NCBI GenBank assembly: GCA_933822405.4
Contig: CAKOGP040001870.1
Span: 186,001-250,000, forward strand
From: Cylindrotheca closterium
Lineage: Eukaryota > Bacillariophyta > Bacillariophyceae > Bacillariales > Bacillariaceae
DNA length: 64,000 nucleotides
Reading direction: 5' to 3'
Of the stretch, positions 50,436 to 60,088 are shown in pieces. Each line of letters opens with the position of its first letter. Within the stretch, counting starts at the first letter, position 1. A program made the position numbers and the translations under genes. The notes beneath the pieces were generated by a model. It made no database searches, had not been told where the DNA came from, and was given only the letters and a program-made list of their open reading frames with translations.

Positions 50436-51176
50436 ATGATGAGAACAACATCTTCGTTACTTGGCTTGCTAAGCATTCTTATTCTCAGTTTCAGCACGAC
50501 AACCACTGCCACGCTGTCACATTCTGATAGTAGCAGTGGTTTGGTAAGCAGCCCAAAAGCAACCATTGCTGTTTCCCAAAGCCTAGTAGTACCCTCTACA
50601 GTCTTGGAGATTCCTCGAGGAGGAAACAAGCGTGTTGTTCCAAGGAGAAAACGCAGCAGCGTCAAATCCTTCTTGGGATGGAGGGAACGGGTCCAAGAGA
50701 TAGGAGACTCTCTCACCGAGTTTACCGAGCGCAAGACCTTTTTTTCCACACAACTCATGCCGAAAAGTGAAGCGGATGCCGAATGGGCAGCCTTTCTAAA
50801 GGGATGGTTGTTGGTAGCCCTTCCCATTCCACTTCCGCTCATGTTTGTGGCCCTCATTGCGTATTCCACCCTCATGTCCTTTTCACTTTGGGAAGATCCC
50901 ATCAAACGCAAGTTTATTATTGGACTGTATCATGGTGTTTTGGTATTCGCTGTCGTCTTGAGGGAAATGGAAGAAAAGATTGAAGAGATTACACATCCAA
51001 GGCAAGTGATGATTCTTCTCAATGTGGCTACCAATCTATTCTTGGGAAAGACGGGACGCTTCAAGGCAACCAAGTTTTTGATGGATAGCTCGACGTTTAG
51101 CACTCTCTTTTACATTCTGTATCAGTATTTTGATACCTCTTCGACAGGTACCTCGGTTGGGGGTTGGTACAGGTAA
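50436..51176 (+). CDS. secretory-pathway membrane protein with EIPRGG motif
   Basis: 246 aa, one exon; ATGATG at 50436. MMRTTSSLLGLLSILILSFS is a signal peptide. Residues about 55-75 hold VLEIPRGGNKRVVPRRKR; IPRGG after a signal peptide is a motif I have seen in diatom proteins, often in plastid or secretory precursors, but its meaning is not known. A hydrophobic segment at about 122-147 (KGWLLVALPIPLPLMFVALIAYSTLMSF, read in parts) and two weaker ones near 160-175 and 190-205 suggest a small polytopic membrane protein. No catalytic motif. Function unknown. Confidence 0.6.
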   Translation: MMRTTSSLLGLLSILILSFSTTTTATLSHSDSSSGLVSSPKATIAVSQSLVVPSTVLEIPRGGNKRVVPRRKRSSVKSFLGWRERVQEIGDSLTEFTERKTFFSTQLMPKSEADAEWAAFLKGWLLVALPIPLPLMFVALIAYSTLMSFSLWEDPIKRKFIIGLYHGVLVFAVVLREMEEKIEEITHPRQVMILLNVATNLFLGKTGRFKATKFLMDSSTFSTLFYILYQYFDTSSTGTSVGGWYR

Positions 51177-51639
51177 TTGACTTAATTGAAAATGTATTGA
51201 CTAAAAATGATGAGTACTATCTCGTGCCTCGTACCATGAAATGAAATGAATATTGGGTCGATTTATTTACTGCTTGAAAGCCAATAGCGCATGATAGCAT
51301 CAACCACTGGGATAATCTATGACATAGGATGGAGCTCTTTGTATTCAAGCAAGCAATATATCATAAAAACTTTTATTAATAATAGCTTCTTCTTTCAATA
51401 AAAGTTGCCTCTGTATATACATATAGAACTTCGGTACAGTATCGGTAGTACAATACAATATACTGTAGTATTTTACATTGACACACCAAAAAAGGTTGCA
51501 GATATCATCCAATGAAACTGAAACAGAAAAAGTGTCCTTCAAAATTGTCCATTTTAAAAAAAAAAGTGTCCATGACTTATTGACTTTGGACGTCATCAAA
51601 AGTCAGTCATCATTCGTCGACTCTCCTCAGCCCATTACA
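51177..51639. other. tail-to-tail spacer
   Basis: Contains AT-rich sequence and a run of A near 51560. No gene seen. Confidence 0.45.
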
Positions 51640-53280
51640 TTACGGCCCATTGTCGTCTCCTTTGAGAGAACCAGACGGAGGATTTTCCAGACCCAGCAAA
51701 CTACTCACGCTTCCCATGAGACTTCGCCGTCTCTTTTTCACTCCCTTGTTGACCTTTTTGACCAACTTGTAAACCTTCTTTCCGCCCTTTTTCGGCAGCG
51801 ACATCATTTTCAATTTCGTGTCCACATTGAACAATCGTTCCAAGGCCAAGGCTGGATCCATCACACCCACATCGTCTTCTTCATAATCCATGACCATAAT
51901 GGAATGACTATTCTGCCGTCGCATACTTCCGCTTGGATGCATATTTATTATTGAGCTAGGAGCATCCGGATCTTCGTATCCATAATCTGGTTCTCCTTCT
52001 TCCGTCTTGCGTTCTTCCTTTTTGTGTTTCAATTCTTCATGGTTTATGCTTTGCTCTCGTATGGACCCTGACATGTCTATACCGTATGCTTTTGTATCAG
52101 GTGTTGGGAGCTGGTTGTTCTTCCTTCCTTTTCTCTTCTTGTTGTTGTTTTCAGTTTCGTTCTCGTCGTTGCCGCAAATGACATCATCATCGTCATCAAT
52201 ACGATTTGTATGGTTCCCGCCGCCAAGGTCATTGTCGTCGTCCTTTCGATTGGTGGGATCAAAATCTTCATTTTCGTCGTCGTCGTCATCGTCAAAGTTG
52301 ACGGATACAATTTCGACCTTCATCTTTCGGGATGGTACCGAATGTTTGATAGCCTTCCACAAGATATACCACCACATTTCCTTTTTGTTGTCTTCCATGT
52401 ACTTGATGTATCGGGGTCGAACGTAAATGGTAAAATTGAAAAAGCCAGCCAAGGGTGTAAAAATAGCATTGGCCAATTGCATCCCAAAGGAAGGTTTGAC
52501 ATTGGCCAATTGCAAGAGGGTCTGTGAGATGGTAGGAATGGTCCACGTCGCATAAAAGGCCAACTCGTAATGCATGGCTTGCCAGAACACTCGACTCGTC
52601 ATTTTCTTGAGTTTCTTTTCTCCCAATTTGCTCGTATCGACAATGCTGTTCCGCCACCTGCGGGAGACGGTTTCTTCGGCCTTGACGTGCACGCACATTT
52701 GGTACATGACGACGGAGGAGGCCAGAATGATGAACCAAAGTGGACCAAAGAAAAAGAACCATTGATAATATCCATTGCCTTCCACGTTGGTAATCCAGCA
52801 CCAGACAAAGAATTCTCCATACACGCCCAGCGGCAGCAGTATAATCGACGTCGCCAAGGCAAACACCAAGGCAAATCCGTGGAGATACTTTTCGTATCCT
52901 CGGAATTTCCGTTCGGGCCATCGATATTTGAGAATCAACAGGTAATACCATGCCAAATAAAAGTGATAGATCGGAGAGGCAATTTCCATCTGAATCAAAA
53001 AGGCTTGGGTGGAACACGTGGCATGATTCCCCAAGGCATAGACTCCATAGGGTGCTTCGTCTCGTTCCATGGGCAACGTCGAAAAGGCGTACATGAGGGA
53101 CGTGAGGAAATCAATGGCGGCCATTCCAAAGACGAGTCGGCAATAGGTCCGCGTTCGTTTCTTGGGGTCTCGGAGAATGTCCTGGAGCACATAACAAGAC
53201 GCAATCGTTGAGATGATTCCGGTAATGTGTGGAATGATGGCCAACGTGCGGAGTTGGGTGTCGTTGAAGGCATCCGCCAT
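51640..53280 (-). CDS. seven-transmembrane receptor with long acidic/basic tail
   Basis: 546 aa, one exon, ATG at 53280. Seven hydrophobic helices lie within the first 300 residues, with a short third loop (VSRRWRNSIVDTSKLGEKK). Cys89 (GNHATCSTQAF) and Cys161 (FFVWCWITN) form the expected TM3-ECL2 pair, and TM7 ends NFTIYVRPRYIKY, as in the receptor at 5068. It belongs to the same cAMP-receptor/Git3-like group. The 230-residue cytoplasmic tail is poorly conserved in look: an Asp-rich block (DDDDDDENEDFD), NKKRKGRKN, a charged KHKKEERKTEEGE stretch, RRQNSHS and a final Lys/Arg-rich segment. Several RxxS sites suggest phosphorylation. The ligand is unknown. Confidence 0.8.
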   Translation of the reverse strand: MADAFNDTQLRTLAIIPHITGIISTIASCYVLQDILRDPKKRTRTYCRLVFGMAAIDFLTSLMYAFSTLPMERDEAPYGVYALGNHATCSTQAFLIQMEIASPIYHFYLAWYYLLILKYRWPERKFRGYEKYLHGFALVFALATSIILLPLGVYGEFFVWCWITNVEGNGYYQWFFFFGPLWFIILASSVVMYQMCVHVKAEETVSRRWRNSIVDTSKLGEKKLKKMTSRVFWQAMHYELAFYATWTIPTISQTLLQLANVKPSFGMQLANAIFTPLAGFFNFTIYVRPRYIKYMEDNKKEMWWYILWKAIKHSVPSRKMKVEIVSVNFDDDDDDENEDFDPTNRKDDDNDLGGGNHTNRIDDDDDVICGNDENETENNNKKRKGRKNNQLPTPDTKAYGIDMSGSIREQSINHEELKHKKEERKTEEGEPDYGYEDPDAPSSIINMHPSGSMRRQNSHSIMVMDYEEDDVGVMDPALALERLFNVDTKLKMMSLPKKGGKKVYKLVKKVNKGVKKRRRSLMGSVSSLLGLENPPSGSLKGDDNGP

Positions 53281-53911
53281 CTTGCTATTGTTGTTTTTGT
53301 TGTTTTTGTTGTTGTTGTTCTTCTTCTTCTTATGATTGTTGTTGTTGTTGTTGTTGCTCTTGTTCTTGTTGCTGCGTCATGCTCTGTTTGTTAGAAGCTG
53401 TATTATTGATGCGAGTGTTGTGTCCTTTTTCAAATTACTGTAGTCTTCCAAGCAAGCTACTATGTACCGGTATTATCAACGCTTTTTGCCGGGTATATTG
53501 AATATTTTGGGAAAGTCATTCGATTCGACGAAAGCGCATCACGCCACCATGGAAAAAGGGTCTCGAACTATTGTAACATACCGGTAAAACAAAGGAACGC
53601 TCTCCGTCTCGACCAACTTCCGATTTCGGACTCGCTCGAGCCGTCCAATTCTTTCAAATGCCGTCGCAGACATGTCACGTCTTTTTATAAAATATTATAT
53701 TAGGGGCAGTCTGCCGCGACTAACTTCACTGGAGATGCACCTTCCAGCCTACCGGAACAGTACTGTAGGTAGGTATCGGACCAAGAAGAAAACCGGATTA
53801 TAATGTTATGTATAACATTATAACATTACTATTATCATATGACTAGATTCCATGATCACCAGCACCATTAGCACCATTAGCACCATTAGCAGCACCTCCC
53901 ATCATGCATTA
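53281..53911. other. promoter of receptor gene and microsatellites
   Basis: The 5' leader of the receptor gene (53285-53380) is mostly GTT/CTT triplet repeats. TACCGGTA occurs at 53465-53472 and 53579-53586. A nine-base unit CACCATTAG is repeated about three times near 53861-53890. No gene seen. Confidence 0.55.
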
Positions 53912-54967
53912 TTATCGTTGCTGTTGTTGTTGTTGTTGTTGTTGTTGTTGCAACAATTCCAAATAATCGTTCTGATCTTGTTCCAATCGTTCCGCCACTC
54001 GTTGCAGCAATCGTTGTTCTTTGAGGATTCGATATTCGGCCCGTGCCCTTTGTTCGGCCAGAGATGGTGCTGTTGTTGTTGCTGTTGTGCTGCTGCTGCT
54101 GCTGGAGGAAGAAGAAGAAGAAGAAGAAGAAGGTCTTGATCTTATTGGTGGCGTCATCATTGTAGTAGTAGTAGCTGGAATAGTAGTAGAATGAGGAGGA
54201 AGAGGAGGATGATCATCGGCAATAATGGACAATCCAGCCCCATATCCAATGCAGGCCGATAAGACGGTACAGGCCAAAAACGCAGAGACAGATGCGGTGA
54301 CGGGAGGAAGCAACCAATCCAAAGACTCTCCTTGTTTGGTTAGCAGGTCTAGTTCTGTTGTCATTTGACCTGCTTTCCTCCTTGCATCCATTGCTTCCAG
54401 CATGCCGAAATACGAAGAAGAAGAAGACGGATGATGGTCTTCCATGAATGATGATGATGTTGCTGTTGCTGTTGTTGTACGACTGGTCGGTAATACGGCT
54501 GCTGTTGGTTGTTGTTCTCGAACTTCTCCCAATTCGTAAATACGACCACCAACTGCCTCCAAATATCCACCGGATACCAGTTGAAAGACTGACGGAGAGC
54601 TAGTAGTAGCATCCGACAACAATGGATCACCATCGAGACGTCCAATGCAATGATAGTGCATCCAAATGGTTCTTGCACCATTGTTTGAATCATCCACCAA
54701 TTGACCTACCACCTTGCTGCTGCCTTGTTGTTTGCGATGATGATGATGATGATGATGCTGCTGATTCCAATCAAGAATGCTCCATTGGGAAAGTACTGGT
54801 GGAGATGGACCAAAGACAATTGGGCGACGGAGGCCGCTGATGGTAGTAGTAGCAGTAGTGGTAGTGGTAGAGTGATCATTGATAGCTGCTGGATTCGTTG
54901 ATGTTGTTGTTGTTGCTGTTGTTGCGTCATTGCCATCATCATCTTCTTGTTCTTCTTGTTGTTCTTC

Positions 54968-55005
<38 letters not shown>

Positions 55006-55483
55006 GCTGCTGCAAGAAGAGGTATTGACATCGTGCCAACAATTCGTCTGGACTCTTGGTTGCCAACAATGGTGTAGAAGCTGCCATTTGCGTCCAAAAA
55101 GTACGACAATGCTCTCCTTCACCTACCGTAAACTTGGGAAGTTGATCGATCAATTCCCAATCTTGTGCCATGGTCCAACAAGATGAAGGATCATGAGCAT
55201 GATCATAATTCTTTGTTTGTTGATCTTCTTCTTCTTCTTCTTCTCCTTGTTGCTGCATCTCCGAAGAAGGAACAAATTGTAATTGTGTGGTAGTAGTGGT
55301 GGAAGAAGAAGACCAAGAAGAAGAAGCATGATGTGGACGAGACGTCCAAGACGATGACAAATGACCACCACCACCAACAGCTGTGCTGAATGCAAGGCTA
55401 TTTTTGGGCAGAAGAAGAAGAAGAAGAAGATACATCGACAGACATGACAAGAAAAGGTGGTGCAAGGAGGGTTGGCGAGTCAT
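53912..55483 (-). CDS. plastid-type precursor with polyQ and poly-Ser tracts
   Basis: 523 aa from the ATG at 55483 (frame open to a TTG at 55522). The leader MTRQPSLHHLFLSCLSMYLL plus poly-Leu ends KNSLAFSTAV, a good ASAFAP-like junction. Low-complexity tracts are strong: poly-Gln of 14 or more in the middle with EEQQEEQE after it, His/Gln runs, poly-Ser near the C-terminus, and a final run of glutamines. Between them a conserved-looking block reads ARTIWMHYHCIGRLDGDPLL, then VFQLVSGGYLEAVGGRIYELG, and a hydrophobic segment (VTASVSAFLACTVLSACIGYGAG) follows near residue 420. The C-terminal part (EQRARAEYRILKEQRLLQRV) is a coiled coil. No family recognised. The tracts come from expanded CAA/CAG microsatellites. 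Confidence 0.55.
53917..53953. repeat. TTG microsatellite (C-terminal polyQ codons)
   Basis: About twelve TTG triplets, read as CAA on the minus strand, encoding the final poly-Gln run of the polyQ protein. Confidence 0.85.
54940..55014. repeat. TTG/TTC microsatellite (internal polyQ)
   Basis: A run of CTTCTTGTT units passing into about fifteen TTG/CTG triplets, read as CAA/CAG on the minus strand, encoding the internal poly-Gln and the neighbouring Glu/Gln stretch. Confidence 0.85.
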
Positions 55484-55955
55484 GGTTGGAAAAGTGGTTG
55501 TATTGTGGTAAGCGGATAGCAAGTATTTTATACAAGAGGTGCGCTACCGGTACAGTATTATAATAGAGTACAACGATGACGAAGAGAAGAGAATTTTGGA
55601 TGCGAACAGGATCATAGATACTTCTGTCATGTCTGTCTGTCTACCGTGAGACATCAGTCATCAGTCCTGCGTTCTTCGTGACTGAAGAAGGTTCTGCTCA
55701 AAAAAAGCCTCCGTGCTGCGATGCGATTATTTTTATTAATGGTTTCTGAGATGAGAGGAGGTTCTGCGTCCGAGCGATCTTTTTGTCACCATGCACACGC
55801 AATAAAAGCACACCACTTGGACACACATCACATCTCTTGCTGTCAGTTGACAATAAGAATATCTACAGTACTGCATCTCGTTATAACAGTACCAGCACCA
55901 GTACCAGTACCAGTACCAGTACCGTTCCAACAAACATACACTCTTTCTTCCCATC
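55484..55955. other. divergent promoter region
   Basis: Between the polyQ gene and the LRR receptor-like gene. TACCGGTA lies at 55545-55552. An ACCAGT hexamer repeat lies at 55887-55923, about 30 bases before the LRR gene start. No gene seen. Confidence 0.5.
55887..55923. repeat. ACCAGT hexamer repeat in a 5' leader
   Basis: About six units of ACCAGT (one ACCAGC) directly upstream of the LRR gene; the theme continues into the coding start, where TACCGGTACCGGTACC encodes part of TGTGTS. Confidence 0.8.
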
Positions 55956-58011
55956 ATGGCAGACGAACAACAAGAGGCTACCGGTACCGGTACCAGTAGG
56001 GCCGTTGACGATACCAACACAACTTTAAAAGACGTCGCTGCTGAATCATCATCATCATCATCAGTAGTAGTCACTGCCCCATCTTCTTCTTCTTCCTCCT
56101 CCTCCTTGGCGCCATCTCGCGTCTCGGCCCGTGCTTCCGGTCGTTCCCAAGCGGCCTTGGAGGAAAAGAGGTCCTTGGCGAATCCCCGTACCACTCCACG
56201 CACCTCTGTGGAAACTCGATTGTTGTCCACCAATCATGGCAACCACCACCATACCAATCATCGAGTCCGAGCGAAACTGGAACAGGCAGCCGCAACGTCC
56301 GACACGACCAAGAAGGAAACAACGGCAACAAACACCACAAACACCACAACCGCCGAAGATGCTTCCACCACCACCGCAGCAACCAAAACAACAACAACAT
56401 CATCATCACCATCCTCCACGTCTCGAGTCTCGGCCCGTGCTTCGGTTCGTTCTCAAGCCGCCTTGGACGAAAAGATGTCATTGATGAGTCCTAGAACTGC
56501 TCCTCGCACGTCGGTCGAAAGTCGATTGTCGAATGGTAACAACAACAACAACAACAACAACAGCAACAATATTCATCAGAATCATCATGGTCGAGTCCGG
56601 GACAAAACGATTCTTGGTACTAATAGTCCCACAGTACGACAATTGGAACCCTCGGCCAATCGACCAAGTACGTCTCGACAGGCATTGGAAGAGAAAATGA
56701 GAGAATTGGAGGCACGCCAGGCAACGGAAGATCATAATGATAATGATAATGATGAAGATAATGATAATGATGCTATTCAGGAGGAAGACGACGAACGACC
56801 GGGAGCTGTACGAGTGTCGTATCAAACTCCAAATGAGGATGCAACTACGACGACGACGACCATACAACAACAACAACAACAACAATCTCCAACGAATGAT
56901 ACCCCCAATAACACCATGGAAGTGACGGCGACCAGTGTCGAGGAAGATGAAGAATTGCAAGAATTACGACAACGTGTTTTGGATTTGGAACAACAAAATA
57001 CAAATGATCGAGAACAATCCAAGGATGCTGCTAGAACAACAACAGCAACAACAACAACAACAGCAACAGCAACAACAACGTCATCGCCACCCAGTGATAT
57101 TCCAGTGGCCATGGTTGCCAACGATTATGATAACAAGTGTTGTTCGCAAAAACGTATTTTGATGTATTCCATCATTGCCATTGTCTTGCTCGTCGGAATC
57201 ATTTTGGGTGTCACCCTTATTGGTGGTAAACGTGACGGCAATACTACTGTCGTGATGGTGGCACCCACGGCGTCTCCCACCACGTTGGCGGCGCCCACAA
57301 TGTCGCAGCAACCCAGTTTGGAGCCGTCCCACACTCCCTCGATCGTACCCACCAGCGCCAGACGGATCGATTTGGAGGCCATGCTCACAAATGATTTTTT
57401 TGCACCGCTTCATCCACGGGCCATGGAATGGTTGGCGGAAGAAGATACCTGGGAACCACCTCTGTCTCTCGACCCGGATTTGGCACTGCAAGTGTGGAAG
57501 GAACGGTATGTCATGACGGTCTTCTTTTATGATACCAACGGCGATACGGACTGGGCCTGGGCGGAAGAATGGTTGTTGTCGGATCGTGCCGCTTGTGGAT
57601 GGTGGGGTGGAGTTTGCAATGACTGGTTGACGGCAGATTTATGGATTGCCAACAATGACATTTCGGGAACCATCCCGACCTTGATTGGGCAATTGACCAA
57701 AATTCGGAGACTGAATCTACGTAAGTACGGTATAGCTATATATTTTTTATATAGCTGCCTTGTGGTGGTCCAATGGAGCTGCTATACTGCTGCTACTGCT
57801 ATCATGATTGCCATACTACTGTATACTGTACAACAAACGCATCTCTCACACTCACACACACACGATGGTGATCCAAATTGTTGTTGTTATTATTATTATT
57901 ATTCTGATCCTACCATACTTACTGCAGGCATCAATGGATTCAAAAGTACCATCCCTACCGAACTTGGTCTTCTCACGGAGCTTACCAGCCTGAACCTTTG
58001 TACGTATATAT

Positions 58012-58043
<32 letters not shown>

Positions 58044-59356
58044 CCACCATGAAAAATGATTGGAGGATATGCGTTTCCAATACGTATACTATTCATGTAT
58101 TCTCCTAACTCTTTTTTTCTCATGTCTGATACCCCACACAAAAAAAATCCGTCTCACAGTTGATTGCGTGGTCTCTGGGACCATTCCATCCACACTTGGA
58201 AATTTGAGTGATCTACGTGAGCTCTATCTCGATAACAATCGATTGGTGGGGAGTTTGCCAACGGAATTTGGGAATCTTACGAGCTTGGAGAAGTTGTATC
58301 TGGGTACGTTTTTTTTCTTTTCTCCCTTTCTTCCTTCTTATCCCTTTTTGGTGGGAACAAGCTCGGATTGGATTGTGGATTGGATTAGAATAATTCGATG
58401 AATGAATCAATGCTCGGAATCTAACTGTCCTTCTGTTTTCTTTCCTATTGGGAATACAGCCGGCAATGGTCTAACTGGACCTATTCCGACCTCCATCGGA
58501 AGGTTGACAAATCTTGAAAACCTTAATTTTGGTACGTTTTCTCTTGTTGTTTTTGCGACCTACCGCCAATAACTCTAGCATTCCCTTCCATCTCACCACG
58601 TTTTGGTTTGGTCCTTTCGGCATACGGTACTACTATGCAGATATCAACAAATTCACAAGCATCCCAACGGAAATTGGTGCTCTCACCGCTGTCAGGGAGC
58701 TTGCCATTTCCGAAAACGAACTCCAAGGTTTCATACCCTCCGAGATTGGTTTGATGTCTTCCCTCACGTCCTTGGACTTGTGTAAGTTTCATTTCATGTG
58801 GCACGCACGCCTTGACGACATTTTCCTTTTGGTTGGCGACTTTGGTCCAGCTCACTTTTTTGCATCGATAATCGTATACACGGTATGTATATATTATACA
58901 TATTGAATATAATATATATTCAGATAATAACGCTTTGGAAGGATCGATTCCTGTCGAAGTCGGCAACTTGACGACCCTCAGAAGCATCGGATTGTGTAAG
59001 TCATATACATATATATATCCATCCGTGGTGTCATTGTTTTATAATATCCACAAGATTTTTGCGACATTCTGCATACTGACACTTTTCTCTCTTTTTCTTT
59101 TGGGCTTCAAGACGGAAACTTGTTGACTGGGGACGTGCCTTTCTTTGCAGGAAATGCCAGCATTTGGTTTTGTGAATTGTGTAAGTGACAAATAGGGTGG
59201 CGGTTGTCCAATGCTTATTATTTGAAAGAAACAAAAAGAAATCTGATGGCTCACTCGACGACGTTTGCGTTATAACTTCCATCAGGGGACAATGCATTCA
59301 ACGACACGTCGAAAGGAGAACTGGTGGGATGCAATTTCAACACTCCCGAACCATGA
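55956..59356 (+). CDS. single-pass LRR receptor-like protein, eight exons
   Basis: Exons 55956-57720, 57928-57999, 58160-58303, 58460-58531, 58641-58781, 58924-58995, 59112-59180 and 59286-59356; all seven introns are phase 1 and 105-207 bp long. The protein has 801 aa. The N-terminal 400 residues are cytosolic and low-complexity, with a duplicated block starting SRVSARAS and containing RSQAAL.EK and RT.PRTSVE.RL. One helix (LMYSIIAIVLLVGIILGVTL) lies near 403-422. Outside come a Pro/Ser/Thr stalk, an LRR cap (WLLSDRAACGWWGGVCN) and plant-type extracellular LRRs: DISGTIPTLIGQLTKIRRLN, NGFKSTIPTELGLLTELTSL, NRLVGSLPTEFGNLTSLEKL, NELQGFIPSEIGLMSSLTSL and others. No kinase domain is present. This is the layout of a diatom LRR membrane protein; ligand and partner are unknown. 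Confidence 0.85.
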
Positions 59357-60088
59357 AGAATTTATAAAAAAAGGGCGACTGCAGAGATTCCGCGTGATGC
59401 TCTGGTGGAAGGCAGCAAGTTGTGTTTGTAGAAATAGCACAATATTCGAAAAGGGTTACAGTGTACAATACAATATTATGTAACCGTAATCTCAAGCACT
59501 TCAGTCGTACCAAATCTCGCAAAATTCCGACGGAAAGATAGCCACAGAACTATACTGTAGGTACACTATAGAGACATTTGCGACTCGCTTGTTTTGACGT
59601 TCTCGGGAAGCTTTCAAGCAACAATCGTTATGGTCGTGATATTTTGTAATGAGAAACGCATGATTCGCCTCCACAGAAACAGCATTTACAGGGTATCGAT
59701 TGTGTCAGTGGCGTAATTATCACAACAGATTCCTGCATTCCCATAAGTGACATTCTGACCGAGCGAACCTGCGCAAATTGATACAAATGTCTTCTCCTTT
59801 TTTTCGCTCTTGCGACTGGTGTAATCGTCTTTTCCCGCTGATAAAAGAGAAAAAGCTGGCTTGTTTGCCATAAGGCTGCACTTCCCTTAAAACAATGGGA
59901 TTTCGCCACGGGGAAAAGAACATCGAAAAGACCACACAAATAAAGGACCAGTCAGTGGTGATGTGTCCCAATAACTTTCGAAACCGACCACAGACGGCAT
60001 TTCATTTGAAAAAAGACCAACACCAAACTTCTATCTACCGTACAGCATATCAGCATAAAACACTCATCGCCAATTCCTTCTTTCTACC
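59357..60088. other. spacer before the cyclase-phosphodiesterase gene
   Basis: 730 bases; 3' UTR of the LRR gene and promoter of the next. A short frame on the minus strand (59628-59939) has no support. No gene seen. Confidence 0.5.

Noticed and set aside
53852..54139. Plus-strand frame with poly-Leu and poly-Cys/Arg over the microsatellite
   Set aside because: Triplet repeats are open in all frames; the minus strand carries the real gene.
57721..57927. Continuous reading frame through the first intron of the LRR gene
   Set aside because: The 207 bases are flanked by GTAAGT and a CAG acceptor, encode unlikely Tyr/Cys/His-rich sequence, and their removal restores the LRR periodicity.
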